In this document: in pieces, positions 7,483 through 17,135 of the stretch | Layout: each line of letters opens with the position of its first letter | Numbering within the stretch: position 1 is the first letter of the stretch | Assembly: GCF_000576425.1 (NCBI RefSeq) | Contig: NZ_KK069991.1 | Coordinates: 27,407-91,406 of the forward strand | Reading direction: 5' to 3' | Length of the DNA stretch: 64,000 bases | From: Brachybacterium phenoliresistens | Lineage (GTDB): Bacteria > Actinomycetota > Actinomycetes > Actinomycetales > Dermabacteraceae | Position numbers and translations under genes: made by a program | Notes under the pieces: generated by a model | Seen by the model: only the letters and a program-made list of their open reading frames with translations | Databases searched by the model: none | Told to the model about the DNA's origin: nothing

Positions 7483-8553
7483 TCAGCGGCGCGCGGCGTC
7501 CTCCGCCGTGGTGCCGGGCTCCGACGGAGGCACCGAGCGCCCGGTCGAGTCCGCGTCTGTGTCCGTGTCCGTATCCGCGTCCGTGCCCGGGGCGGCGCCG
7601 CGGGTCTTCGCGAGGCTCGCGACGGTCGCGACGGCCACGGTCGCGCCGATGAACAGCAGCGAGAGCCAGATCGGGATCTCCGGAGCCCACAGCACGGGCT
7701 CGCCGCCGTTGATGAACCCCAGCTCGTTGACGTGCAGGGCATGCAGCACCAGCTTCACGCCGATGAAGGCGAGGATCACGGCGAGACCCTGGGCCAGGTA
7801 CACCAGGCGCTTCAGCAGTCCGCCGATGAGGAAGTACAGCTGGCGCAGCCCCATCAGCGCGAAGACGTTCGCGGTGAACACGATGTACGCCTCGGAGGTG
7901 AGGCCGTAGATGGCCGGGATGGAGTCGACCGCGAAGACGAGGTCGACCACGCCCAGGGCGAGGATCGCCAGCAGCATGGGGGTGGCCATGCGGCGCCCGT
8001 CCTGGCGGACGGTCAGGCGGTCGCCGTGGTAGGTGTCGGTCACCGGGAGCACGCGGCGGACCAGGCGCATCAGCCGGCTGTCGGCCGGGTCGGCGTCGTG
8101 GTCGCCGAAGGCCTGCCGCCAGGCCAGGACCAGCAGCAGCGCCCCGAAGCCGTAGAAGGCCCACGAGAAGTTGTCGATCACCGCAGCGCCGGCCGCGATG
8201 AAGCCGCCGCGCATGATCAGCGCGATGACGATGCCGATCATGAGCACCTTCTGCTGGTGCACGCGCGGCACCGCGAAGCTCGTCATGAGCAGCAGGAACA
8301 CGAAGAGGTTGTCGATCGACAGGGCCTTCTCGGTGAGATAGCCGGCGAAGTACTCGCCGCCGTACCCCCAGCCCGAGGTGACACCGATGCCCACGCCGAA
8401 CAGCAGGGCCAGGACGATGTAGAACGCGGACCAGCGGGCGGCTTCGCCGAGGCCCGGTTCATGGGGCTTCCGCACGTGCGCGAAGAACTCGTACACGAAG
8501 AAGGCGATGGTGACGGCGATCGTGATCGCCCAGATGAGGGGTGTGATCTGCAC
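7483..8553 (-). CDS. TerC family integral membrane protein
   Basis: A 356-residue TerC/Alx-type membrane protein with about nine hydrophobic segments. Family residues include EKALSIDNLFVFLLL and GVVDLVFAVDSIPAI, each with the conserved acidic residue within a membrane helix. Residues from about 318 form a hydrophilic tail of alternating Asp/Thr (DADTDTDTDADST) and then Ser/Pro. Members of this family export Mn2+ or support metalation of exported proteins. The upstream yybP-ykoY-type riboswitch supports a manganese role here. A GGAGG ribosome site lies about 10 bases before the ATG. Confidence 0.92.
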   Translation of the reverse strand: MQITPLIWAITIAVTIAFFVYEFFAHVRKPHEPGLGEAARWSAFYIVLALLFGVGIGVTSGWGYGGEYFAGYLTEKALSIDNLFVFLLLMTSFAVPRVHQQKVLMIGIVIALIMRGGFIAAGAAVIDNFSWAFYGFGALLLVLAWRQAFGDHDADPADSRLMRLVRRVLPVTDTYHGDRLTVRQDGRRMATPMLLAILALGVVDLVFAVDSIPAIYGLTSEAYIVFTANVFALMGLRQLYFLIGGLLKRLVYLAQGLAVILAFIGVKLVLHALHVNELGFINGGEPVLWAPEIPIWLSLLFIGATVAVATVASLAKTRGAAPGTDADTDTDTDADSTGRSVPPSEPGTTAEDAARR

Positions 8554-8582
8554 AGGGTCCTCCGGAGACGGTGGCGTGGCGC

Positions 8583-8677
8583 CAGAGTCTCCTTCGTCCC
8601 AGAGGCGGGACCGACAGCCCGGGTATCCGTTGGCGGATCCGAAGTGACGGGCATGCCGAGGTGAAGTACTCCCTCTG
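8583..8677 (-). promoter_or_regulatory. yybP-ykoY family (manganese) riboswitch upstream of terC
   Basis: Read on the minus strand, the element opens with CAGAG (8677-8673) running into GGGAGTACTTC and closes with AAGGAGACTCTG. The outer CAGAG and CTCTG form the P1 stem that brackets the two conserved loops (GGGAGUA and AAGGAGAC) characteristic of yybP-ykoY RNAs. A TACCGT -10 box (8691-8686) would start transcription at about the first aptamer base. After P1, GTCTCC and the ribosome site GGAGG are adjacent and complementary to aptamer bases, giving a possible expression platform acting on translation. This family senses Mn2+ and is often found before TerC genes. Confidence 0.78.
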
Positions 8678-8748
8678 CACCGCCTACGGTACGCGCTCTC
8701 GCGGCTCGTTTCCTGGGAACCTGCTCGGGAACTTCGGCGTCGGCGGGG

Positions 8749-9168
8749 TCACACACCCAGCTGGAGGCGCTTGGCCTCCACGGCGATCTCGGCCTGACCT
8801 GCGACATCATCGGCATCGGCCCCGGAGGCGGCGGTGACGACCGCCCCGACCAGGCCCTCGACCAGCGGTGCGAAGGTGAGGTGGACGCGGCCCTCGAGCT
8901 CCGGGTCGAGGAACTCCAGCGCCGTCTGCGCGGAGAGGATCGCGGAGCCGAGGTCCATCAGCACGACGACGCCCTGGTCGTCGGCGGCGGCCTCGATGGC
9001 GGCGCTGATCGCGGCGGCATCGGTGCCGAGGGCGGTGCCGCCGCCCGGCTCCTCGATGCCGGCGGCGATCTCGATGCGCGGGGCGCCGTCGCGGACCATC
9101 TGCAGGGCGAGGTCCGCCGCCGCCTCGGCCAGCGCGCGCGAATGGGAGACGACGACGATCCCGGTCAT
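8749..9168 (-). CDS. dhaM: Dihydroxyacetone kinase phosphotransfer subunit DhaM
   Basis: A 139-residue protein of the EIIA-mannose fold. H9 in VVVSHSRALAEA is the phosphoacceptor position, and LMDLGSAILSAQTALEFL is the typical DhaM/EIIA-Man core. It would pass phosphate from HPr to ADP bound on DhaL. It has only the EIIA domain, unlike the three-domain E. coli protein, so it must use the general HPr. The ATG overlaps the dhaL stop (ATGA, 9165-9168), and it is the last gene of the dhaKLM operon. Confidence 0.93.
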   Translation of the reverse strand: MTGIVVVSHSRALAEAAADLALQMVRDGAPRIEIAAGIEEPGGGTALGTDAAAISAAIEAAADDQGVVVLMDLGSAILSAQTALEFLDPELEGRVHLTFAPLVEGLVGAVVTAASGADADDVAGQAEIAVEAKRLQLGV

Positions 9169-9833
9169 GCCGATCCCTCCTGCCCGGCGACGGTCTCCGC
9201 CAGGGCCTGCCACAGCAGCGCGGTGGAGGCGGCACCCGGGTCGACGTGCCCGATGGAGCGTTCGCCCAGGTAGGAGGCGCGTCCCTTGGAGGCCTGCAGG
9301 GGGGTCGTGGCCTCGCGGCCCTGCTCCGCCCCCTCCGCTCCGGCGCGGACGGCCGCGGCGAGGTCCGATGCGTCCTCGCCGGTGGACGCCTGCTCGAAGG
9401 CATCCAGGGCGGGCGCCCACGCGTCGAGCATGGTCTTCTCGCCGACGGTCGCCTTGCCGCGCTGCTCGATCCCGCCGACCCCGGCGCGCAGGGCGGCCAG
9501 CAGGTCCGCGGCATCCAGCTGCGTGGCGCCGGGCTGGGAGGTGCCCAGGCGCAGGAAGAACGTCCCGTACAGCGGGCCGGAGGCGCCGCCGACGCTCGAG
9601 ACCAGCGTCATGCCGACCTTCTTCATGAGCGCGGGGATGTCGGCGAACTCCTCGGCGTCCAGGGCGGTGACCACGGCGGCGAAGCCGCGCTTCATGTTGC
9701 TGCCGTGGTCCGCGTCGCCGATCGCGGCATCCAGCTCGTTCAGCGCGGAGACGTGCTCGGCCAGCAGCGTGCTCGATCGGCGCAGCCAGGCGGCGAGGTC
9801 CGATGGGGTCAGGGCGGTGAGGGCGTCGGCCAT
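9165..9833 (-). CDS. dhaL: Dihydroxyacetone kinase ADP-binding subunit DhaL
   Basis: A 222-residue all-helical nucleotide-binding subunit. IGDADHGSNM at 38-47 supplies the aspartates that hold Mg-ADP, and VGGASGPLYGTFF is the conserved second loop. It is phosphorylated in place by DhaM and transfers the phosphate to dihydroxyacetone on DhaK. The start MADALT is chosen because it is five bases after dhaK and avoids an unconserved N-terminal extension. Confidence 0.95.
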   Translation of the reverse strand: MADALTALTPSDLAAWLRRSSTLLAEHVSALNELDAAIGDADHGSNMKRGFAAVVTALDAEEFADIPALMKKVGMTLVSSVGGASGPLYGTFFLRLGTSQPGATQLDAADLLAALRAGVGGIEQRGKATVGEKTMLDAWAPALDAFEQASTGEDASDLAAAVRAGAEGAEQGREATTPLQASKGRASYLGERSIGHVDPGAASTALLWQALAETVAGQEGSA

Positions 9834-9838
9834 GGCGA

Positions 9839-10837
<999 letters not shown>

Positions 10838-11277
10838 GCCCACGACGCTACCGCGAGACGTGAGCGCCGTCACCCAGTTCCGAGGGGCGGGTCCGGGGGT
10901 TTCGCTGCTCGCGAGAGCCGGGCGAGAGCCGGGCAAGAACCGCGTGAGCGCCGGGCAAGAGCACGGGAGTGACGGTGGGCGAGGGAAGAAGGGATCGGGG
11001 CAGAGTCCGGTGAGGACCCCGGGTCATCTGTTCCGGGGACTCGAGAAATTGCAGGCTCCAGAGCCACTTCGGCGATGAAAGTGGAACAAAACGGGACAAT
11101 CGCTGGAACGCCCCGGGAGGCGTCTCGTCCGCCGGTCGCGACGCCCAGGACGAAGGCCCGAGGTGCGCCTGTCGTCCTCGTGCCTGGGGGACGCGTGCTG
11201 GTCCTCCCCAGGGGACTGCGCTCCACATCGGAGCACCATGACTGACCGGGGCGGGGACCGGCGCCTAGCGTCGGAGC
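10838..11277. other. Intergenic region between dhaK and the AbiEi-like gene
   Basis: Divergent promoters lie at its two ends: TAGCGT at 10850-10845 for dhaK and TAGCGT at 11266-11271 for the gene at 11278. Between them, 10911-10965 holds diverged copies of GAGAGCCGGGC and GCCGGGCAAGA. A patch at about 11045-11100 is less GC-rich than its surroundings and contains TGGAACAAAACGGGACAATC. No coding or RNA gene is recognised. Confidence 0.5.
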
Positions 11278-12297
11278 GTGCGCGATGACCAGGAGGACGA
11301 TGCCGGCTCGGGGCAGCTGCTGCATCGGCGCGAGTGGCTGCGCAGGGGCGTCCATCCTCGACAGCTCGCCTCGGAGCGGTACATCCGCGTGTTCTGCGGA
11401 TACTTCACGCCGTCGGCTCGGCCGGCCACCCTCGAGACGGCGTGCCGTGTCCTGCAGAACGAGGTGAGAGCCGGCGCTGTGATCAGCCACGAAAGCGCTG
11501 CCGTTCTCCTCGGGCTCGCCCTCCCGGACCGGTGCGGTCCCTCTGGCGCCGATGCCGACCGGACCGCCGTACTCGGTGAGGTGCCGCGCGTGCACGCCGT
11601 GCAGCCAGGGGATCGATCCCGGCAGGTCGCGGGGTGCACGCTGCACGCGAGTCCGCCGGTGGCACGAGTCCTCGTCGCCGAGATCGAGGTCTGCCATCCG
11701 TACGACGTGGTCTGCCAGCTCGCGCCGGATCTTCTGCCGTGGGACCTGACGATCATGCTGGAGAGCCTGGTCCGCCCCGGTCGCCCCGGTGCCGTCGTTC
11801 CGGGGCTCAGCCTCGACGGAGTCGTCACGCATGCCCTCACCCGGGCGTCTGCGGCAGTGGCGGAGGCGGTGTGCAGCGCGGCCCGGCGTGCTCGACGCCC
11901 GTCGCGCTCATGTGCGGAGACGCTGATCCGTCTGATGGTGCGGGCCGCGGGATTCGTCGACCCGGAGCTCGGGCCCGTCGTGGTCGGCGGGAGCGACGGA
12001 GGGGCGCCGCACCGGGTCGCGCTCGGATGGCCGACATGGCGCGTGGGCATCGATACGGACCATCTCCTGGGGCCTGCACAGGCCAGGCGTCTGTGGCCCG
12101 CGAACCGCGCGGTCGCCCTCGCGGAGAGCGGCTGGTGCCTGCTCCGCCCGACGGCCGACGACCTCGGGGACTCCCTCGTGCTGCTCCTGAGCCTGAGGAA
12201 CCTTCTCCAGCACGGGGGAGCTCCGGCACCGTCCCTCGCGCAGATCCGCGCCGCCGCATCCTCGCAGGCGCGGCGCACGGCGCACCGGCACCCGTGA
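11278..12297 (+). CDS. Hypothetical protein, AbiEi-like N-terminus with DUF559/Vsr-like C-terminus
   Basis: A 339-residue protein starting with GTG. Residues 1-75 resemble the winged-helix start of actinobacterial AbiEi-type proteins (REWLRRGVHPRQLASERYIRVFCGYF). From about 205 to the end the pattern CAETLIRLMVRAAGF, a strand, then GWPTWRVGIDTDH and NRAVALAESGWCLLR matches the DUF559 endonuclease-like fold. Catalytic positions look eroded: where active relatives have an acidic residue before the WP motif, this protein reads HRVALGWP. TAGCGT at 11266-11271, six bases upstream, supports the GTG start and a leaderless mRNA. Such proteins are common in actinobacteria and have no assigned role. 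Confidence 0.65.
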   Translation: MRDDQEDDAGSGQLLHRREWLRRGVHPRQLASERYIRVFCGYFTPSARPATLETACRVLQNEVRAGAVISHESAAVLLGLALPDRCGPSGADADRTAVLGEVPRVHAVQPGDRSRQVAGCTLHASPPVARVLVAEIEVCHPYDVVCQLAPDLLPWDLTIMLESLVRPGRPGAVVPGLSLDGVVTHALTRASAAVAEAVCSAARRARRPSRSCAETLIRLMVRAAGFVDPELGPVVVGGSDGGAPHRVALGWPTWRVGIDTDHLLGPAQARRLWPANRAVALAESGWCLLRPTADDLGDSLVLLLSLRNLLQHGGAPAPSLAQIRAAASSQARRTAHRHP

Positions 12298-12392
12298 CGT
12301 GCGCATGTCCCGACGGCCGGATGCCGGCACTCGGTGTCGGGTGCCGGCATCGGCTGTCGGGTATAGGCGGCCGATTCCGGCAGCCGGCGGCC

Positions 12393-12441
12393 GGTAGCCG
12401 GTAGCCGTGGGTTGTGGGCCGTGGGCCGAAGGCCGAAGGCG
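12393..12441. repeat. 7-bp degenerate tandem repeat
   Basis: Seven consecutive heptamers (GGTAGCC twice, GTGGGTT, GTGGGCC twice, GAAGGCC, GAAGGCG) fill the end of the gap between two convergent genes. Neighbouring units differ by one to three bases. The bases just before (12310-12392) carry looser GCCGGCA/GTCGGG repeats. Confidence 0.75.
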
Positions 12442-12448
12442 GGGCGGC

Positions 12449-15163
12449 TCAGAGCATCGCGCTCGCCGCGGCGGCGCGGCCCTCGGCCTCGAGGGAGACG
12501 GCCAGCACGAGGCCCTCGGTGTCCCCGTCCGGGAGGTCGAGGGCCAGGTCGACCGCGCCGGCGGCGGACTCCACGGGCTCCGCCGCGCCGACGGTCTCGC
12601 CGTCACGGACCAGGAAGGCCCGCACGGTCCCGCCCGAGGCGAGCTGCGCCCGGGCCGTGACCTGCCCGCCTGCGGCGCGCACCGAGGACAGCACGAGCGC
12701 GTCCTCGCCGAGGCTCGGCCTGCCCCCGAGACCCACGCCGTCCGCGGAGGCCTGCACGATCGACGGGCCGGAGGCGACGGACTGCGCGGCGGTCGAGGGG
12801 ATGGTCGGCTCGCGCGGATCGGACTCCTCCTGCGCGAGCCCCGGCAGCTCGAGGACGCCCCAGCGGTACGGATCGGCCTGCACGCCCGGGAACGTCGACC
12901 AGCCGATCCGGGACTGCCCGGTGCGGTCCTGCGTGTCGGAGTCGTAGACCACGACGTTCAGGCCCATGCGGTCCGGGCGGATCGCATCGGGAAGATCCGC
13001 GAAGGGGATCCGCGCCTCCACCTCGTAGCCCGTGTACGGGTCCGTGACCTGCGAGGCGATCCGCACCCCCGGGGCCGTCTCGGAGAGGGGTCCCTGGTGG
13101 TTGTCGTGGTCGCGGCCGCCGCCCACCCGGGTGGTGCCATCGGCCTCGAGCACGGCGGGCAGCAGCCCGAGGATGAACGTGCTGGCCGTGTGCTGGGAGT
13201 CCCCGCGCGGATCGATCATGATCTCGACCGAGTCGGTGCGGAAGCGCTGCTTGTCGTCATCGGCCCCGAGCACGGCCCCGGCCACGTCGTCCGTGACCGC
13301 GACGTGGACGTACAGCGCCTCGTCGTCGTAGGCCACCTGCACGGTCCCGGAGGCATCGGCCGGCTCGACGGGCTGGCCCTCCCAGAGGGTGCCGATGTCC
13401 AGCGCCTCGCCCGGATACTCGCCGCCCCCGCGCACGCCGTCGGCCGTGGCCCCGGGCGTCCGGGAGGCGACCAGGCGCGGCACCAGATGCAGGCCCTGGG
13501 CGGCGGTGGAGGTGATCCCGTCGGCGCTCGCATGGACGGAGACCGGGTAGACCCCGCCGTCCGGGGCACGGTTGGCGGTCGGCAGGCTCGGGTCGGTGCT
13601 GATGATCTCGACCTCGAGGCGGGCCGTCCCGCCGGCGGGGACGTCGGCGACGTCGAGCACGGGAGGGTCCGCCGCGAAGCCCTCGGGCAGCTCGATCTCG
13701 ACGGTGCCGTTGCGCGGGGCGTCGGCATGGTTGCGGACGATCACCGCGAAGCGGTCCGAGCCGCCGACCGGCAGGGAGCGCCGGGTGGGGACCAGCGCGT
13801 CGAGGTGCTGCATGCCGAGCTCCTCGGTCCAGGCCAGGAAGTCCAGCACCTCGGGCCGGTTCTCGAGACCGGCCTCGAGAGGGCCTCCCACCCGCACCGG
13901 CACGGCGTTCCAGCCGCTGCCGCGGTTCTTCGTGCTGACGCGGGCGCGCAGCAGCACGTCCGTGCCGGGCTGCGCATCCGCTCCCGGCGTGACCTGGACG
14001 GTCACCTGCCGGGTCTGGCCGGCGGGGAAGGTCGGCAGGTCGACGGGGCCGTTCGTCGACCAGCCGGCGGGCACCTCGACGTCGACGCTCGCCTGCGGCG
14101 TCGCCCGCCCCGGCGAGCTCAGGGAGACGGTGACCTCCAGCGGCGTGCCCGGCAGCACGGTGAACGTCGAGGCCGATGCCTCCAGCAGGGTCCCCAGCGC
14201 GAGACCGCCGTCCACGGGCAGGCTCGCGCCGCGCAGGGCGGCCTCGTCGCCGCTGGTCGGCTCGACGAGCGGGGTGCGCGAGGCGATCAGGGTGAACCAG
14301 GTGGAGGGGATCTTCTCCGGATCGGTGGGCGAGGGCGGGATGACCGACCAGCCCTGCGTCCGGTACGACCAGACCGCCTCGTCGCGCAGGGCGCTCCAGC
14401 GCTTCCCGTGCTCGGCGCTCGGCGTCCCGTTCCAGGCGCCGTAGACCAGGTCGCTGGCCACGGCGGGCTGGTACCCGGCCTCGACGGCGTCCGGTCCCAG
14501 TCCTCCCGTGCCGTTGGAGCCCGAGCGCAGCAGACGGCGCGGAGCCCAGGCGGAGAAGCCCTCCTCGAGGTGCTCGGGGAACGCCTCCGGGTCCCCGGCG
14601 AGGAGGTAGGCCTCGACGGCGTACATGGCCGCCTGCTGGTGGTTGCCGTGGTTCCCCTCCACCGCGGAGGGGTTCATCGTGATGATGACGTCGGGGCGGG
14701 TCGCCCGGATGACCCGGACGATGCGTCCCAGCACGTCGCGGCCGCCCCACACCTCCCGCGACAGCGGCGCGGACAGGGTGTAGAAGAAGTCCACGGCGTC
14801 GAGGTTGAACACGTGCTCGATGCCGGCGATGCCGACGGCGCGGCGCTCCTCCTCCTCGCGGATCAGGCCCAGCGGCGGGCCCTCCTCGAGGCCCACGGCG
14901 TTGCCGCCGCCCTCGCCGCGGGTGATGGTGATGACGCCGGCCTGCTGCCCGTGCAGCTCGTGCCATTGGCCCAGGGCGGCGAGCGTCCACGCCTCGTCAT
15001 CCGGGTGGGCGCCGATGTACAGCACGTCGAGCTTCACGGCCTCGTCGGCGAGGGCCCGTTCGGCGGGGGTGAGGAGGGTCAGGTCGAGGGTGGCGGCGCC
15101 GGCGGCGGCGCCCAGCAGGCCTCCGGCGCGCAGCAGGGATCGGCGGGACAGGGTGGGGGACAT
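12449..15163 (-). CDS. Exported PIG-L family deacetylase with CBM9-like C-terminal domain
   Basis: A 904-residue protein with a twin-arginine signal (SRRSLLRAGGLLGAAAGAA) and then a PIG-L/LmbE domain. HPDDE at 53-57 and the distal GNHGNHQ supply the zinc ligands of N-acetyl-sugar deacetylases. Middle repeats of Ig-like or NEW3-type beta sheet follow, then a CBM9/DOMON-like domain (VAYDDEALYVHVAVTDD and TDSVEIMIDPRGD) that should bind carbohydrate. It probably deacetylates an acetylated glycan outside the cell. It is the last gene of the operon with the kinase and CUT1 transporter, and has a GAAGGAG ribosome site. Confidence 0.85.
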   Translation of the reverse strand: MSPTLSRRSLLRAGGLLGAAAGAATLDLTLLTPAERALADEAVKLDVLYIGAHPDDEAWTLAALGQWHELHGQQAGVITITRGEGGGNAVGLEEGPPLGLIREEEERRAVGIAGIEHVFNLDAVDFFYTLSAPLSREVWGGRDVLGRIVRVIRATRPDVIITMNPSAVEGNHGNHQQAAMYAVEAYLLAGDPEAFPEHLEEGFSAWAPRRLLRSGSNGTGGLGPDAVEAGYQPAVASDLVYGAWNGTPSAEHGKRWSALRDEAVWSYRTQGWSVIPPSPTDPEKIPSTWFTLIASRTPLVEPTSGDEAALRGASLPVDGGLALGTLLEASASTFTVLPGTPLEVTVSLSSPGRATPQASVDVEVPAGWSTNGPVDLPTFPAGQTRQVTVQVTPGADAQPGTDVLLRARVSTKNRGSGWNAVPVRVGGPLEAGLENRPEVLDFLAWTEELGMQHLDALVPTRRSLPVGGSDRFAVIVRNHADAPRNGTVEIELPEGFAADPPVLDVADVPAGGTARLEVEIISTDPSLPTANRAPDGGVYPVSVHASADGITSTAAQGLHLVPRLVASRTPGATADGVRGGGEYPGEALDIGTLWEGQPVEPADASGTVQVAYDDEALYVHVAVTDDVAGAVLGADDDKQRFRTDSVEIMIDPRGDSQHTASTFILGLLPAVLEADGTTRVGGGRDHDNHQGPLSETAPGVRIASQVTDPYTGYEVEARIPFADLPDAIRPDRMGLNVVVYDSDTQDRTGQSRIGWSTFPGVQADPYRWGVLELPGLAQEESDPREPTIPSTAAQSVASGPSIVQASADGVGLGGRPSLGEDALVLSSVRAAGGQVTARAQLASGGTVRAFLVRDGETVGAAEPVESAAGAVDLALDLPDGDTEGLVLAVSLEAEGRAAAASAML

Positions 15164-15216
15164 GTGTTCTCCTTCGAACGCGGTGTTCCGTGCGGGGGTT
15201 CCGCCTGCCCCTCTTC

Positions 15217-16332
15217 TCAGTGCGCTCCGGCGTCCGAGCGCAGCGCGAAGGTGCCCTGAGCGCGGCGGCGGCCCTGGACGGGGTGATCGGGGACGACGCG
15301 CTCGAGGAAGCGGTAGCCGTCGCGGGTGTGGGCGGCGCGCAGGTCGCCATCGGCGGTCGCCCTGCTCAGGGCGGCCCACCAGTCGGAGATGTCTCCCCAA
15401 CCGGGGGCGGCGAGGGAGCCGCCGAACTGCTGCACCGCCAGGGCCGAGCACAGCGAGGCGAACTTGAGCCGGTCCACCAGGGGCCATGCGGCGAGGGTGC
15501 CCATCACGATGGAGGCGGCGAACACGTCGCCGGCGCCGGTGGTGTCCAGGGCGGTGACGGGCACGGCGGGGCAGTACGCCTCCTCGCCGGTGCTGGAGTC
15601 GATCGCGTAGGAGCCGGCGGCGCCGTCGGTGACCACGGCGAGCGGGACCCGGTCGGCGAGGGCGCGCACCGCGCGGTCCGGGCTGTCGGTGCGGGTGTAC
15701 CCCATGGCCTCGATCGCGTTGGGGGTGAAGGCGTGGCAGTGGGCCAGCGGGGCCAGGTCCGCCACGTCCCAGCGCTCGGTCTCGTCGAAGCCGATGTCGG
15801 CGAAGATCAGCGTGCCGCGGGCGGCCAGCCGGGACCACCAGGCCGTCTCCCCGGCGAGGTCGACGACGGCGGCGCGGGAGGCGGGCGCCCGGTCGATCAG
15901 CGAGGACAGCGGTTCGGGCAGGTCGTGGCCGTGGGTGACCATGGCGCGGTCGTCGTGGGCGGCGATCGACACGGTCACCGGGGAGTGGAAGGACGGGAAG
16001 CGCCGCGAGGCGCTCAGGTCGATGCCCTCGTCCTCGCTCATCGTCTGCCACATCCAGTCCGCGTAGGCGTCGTCCCCGAAGCCGGCGACCAGCCCCGTCC
16101 GCAGGCCCAGGCGGGAGGTGGCGGTGGCGAGGTTGGCGATGCCGCCGGGGCTGGAGCCCAGGCCCTTGGACCACAGCTCCTGGCCCGGCAGCGGCATACG
16201 CTCCAGGCCGGTGAAGACGATGTCGAAGAAGACCGTCCCGGACAGCAGCACGTCCAGGGGCGGGTCCTCGGGCGATCGGGTGGCCGCCAGCGGATCCCAC
16301 TGGTCGGGGTCGATGGTCGGGTGCGTGCTCAT
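15217..16332 (-). CDS. PfkB family carbohydrate kinase
   Basis: A 371-residue ribokinase-fold sugar or nucleoside kinase. It has the N-terminal SPGGIANLATATSRLG signature (61-76) and the catalytic DTTGAGDVFAAS (263-274) with D269 as the base. It would phosphorylate the sugar brought in by the neighbouring transporter. The ATG overlaps the stop codon of the upstream permease (ATGA), so it belongs to the same operon. The sugar cannot be identified from sequence. Confidence 0.88.
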   Translation of the reverse strand: MSTHPTIDPDQWDPLAATRSPEDPPLDVLLSGTVFFDIVFTGLERMPLPGQELWSKGLGSSPGGIANLATATSRLGLRTGLVAGFGDDAYADWMWQTMSEDEGIDLSASRRFPSFHSPVTVSIAAHDDRAMVTHGHDLPEPLSSLIDRAPASRAAVVDLAGETAWWSRLAARGTLIFADIGFDETERWDVADLAPLAHCHAFTPNAIEAMGYTRTDSPDRAVRALADRVPLAVVTDGAAGSYAIDSSTGEEAYCPAVPVTALDTTGAGDVFAASIVMGTLAAWPLVDRLKFASLCSALAVQQFGGSLAAPGWGDISDWWAALSRATADGDLRAAHTRDGYRFLERVVPDHPVQGRRRAQGTFALRSDAGAH

Positions 16333-17135
16333 TCCTTCGAGGCCCCCTCGAGCATTCCGCGGATGAAGTGTCGCTGCAGCAGGAGGAACAGGATCACCAT
16401 CGGCAGCGCGACGATGATGGCCCCGGCGGCCAGCAGGGAGTTCTCCGCCGTGTACTGGCCCTGGAAGGTCGCCAGCCCCAGCGGGGCGGTGCGCAGGCGG
16501 CCGGCGGGCGCCATCACCAGGGCGATGAGGAACTCGTTCCACGTCCACATGAACACCAGCACCACCAGGGTGATGACGGCGGGCAGGGACGCCGGCACCA
16601 GCACGCGGGTCAGGGCGCGCAGCGGGCCGGCGCCGTCCAGGGCCGCGGCCTCCAGCAGGCTGGGCGGCAGGGAGCGGAACTGCGCCCGCAGCCAGAAGGT
16701 GCCGAAGGCGATGGACTGGGCGATCTGCGGCAGGGCGATCGCCGCGTAGGTGTCGGTCAGGCCCAGGGTGCGCAGATCGAAGAACAGGGGGATGACCACG
16801 GCCTCCGCCGGGATCATCAGCCCCAGCAGGAACAGCGGGAACAGCAGCCCGGCGCCGCGGAAGCGCATGGTCCCGAAGGCGTACCCGGCGCCCACCGACA
16901 GCACCACGGCGCAGGTGACCACGATGACCGCGACGACCAGCGAATGGCCCAGCGATTCGGCGAAGCCGCCGATGCGCCACGCCTCCAGGAGGTTCTCCGG
17001 GTGCAGCCCGGGGGACTCGCCGATCCGCGGGGCGAAGGCGGTGCGGACGATGGTGAGGATCGGGGCCAGGGCGAACAGCGCGAACAGGGCCAGGACGGCG
17101 TAGTTCATCATCTGCTCGGCGCGCGAGACCCTCAT
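16329..17135 (-). CDS. Carbohydrate ABC transporter permease (CUT1, MalG-like)
   Basis: A 268-residue inner-membrane permease with six hydrophobic segments and the EAA-type coupling loop LLEAAALDGAGPLRALTRVLVP that contacts the ATPase. It ends in HFIRGMLEGASKE, as usual for MalG-like permeases. Its start overlaps the stop of the first permease by four bases. No ATPase gene is in the operon, so it presumably uses a shared MsiK-like ATPase encoded elsewhere. Confidence 0.92.
   Translation of the reverse strand: MRVSRAEQMMNYAVLALFALFALAPILTIVRTAFAPRIGESPGLHPENLLEAWRIGGFAESLGHSLVVAVIVVTCAVVLSVGAGYAFGTMRFRGAGLLFPLFLLGLMIPAEAVVIPLFFDLRTLGLTDTYAAIALPQIAQSIAFGTFWLRAQFRSLPPSLLEAAALDGAGPLRALTRVLVPASLPAVITLVVLVFMWTWNEFLIALVMAPAGRLRTAPLGLATFQGQYTAENSLLAAGAIIVALPMVILFLLLQRHFIRGMLEGASKE

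Noticed and set aside
12407..15259. Long plus-strand open frame of 950 codons
   Set aside because: It is the antisense shadow of the PIG-L deacetylase gene, which has clear domains and a Tat signal. The plus frame has none.
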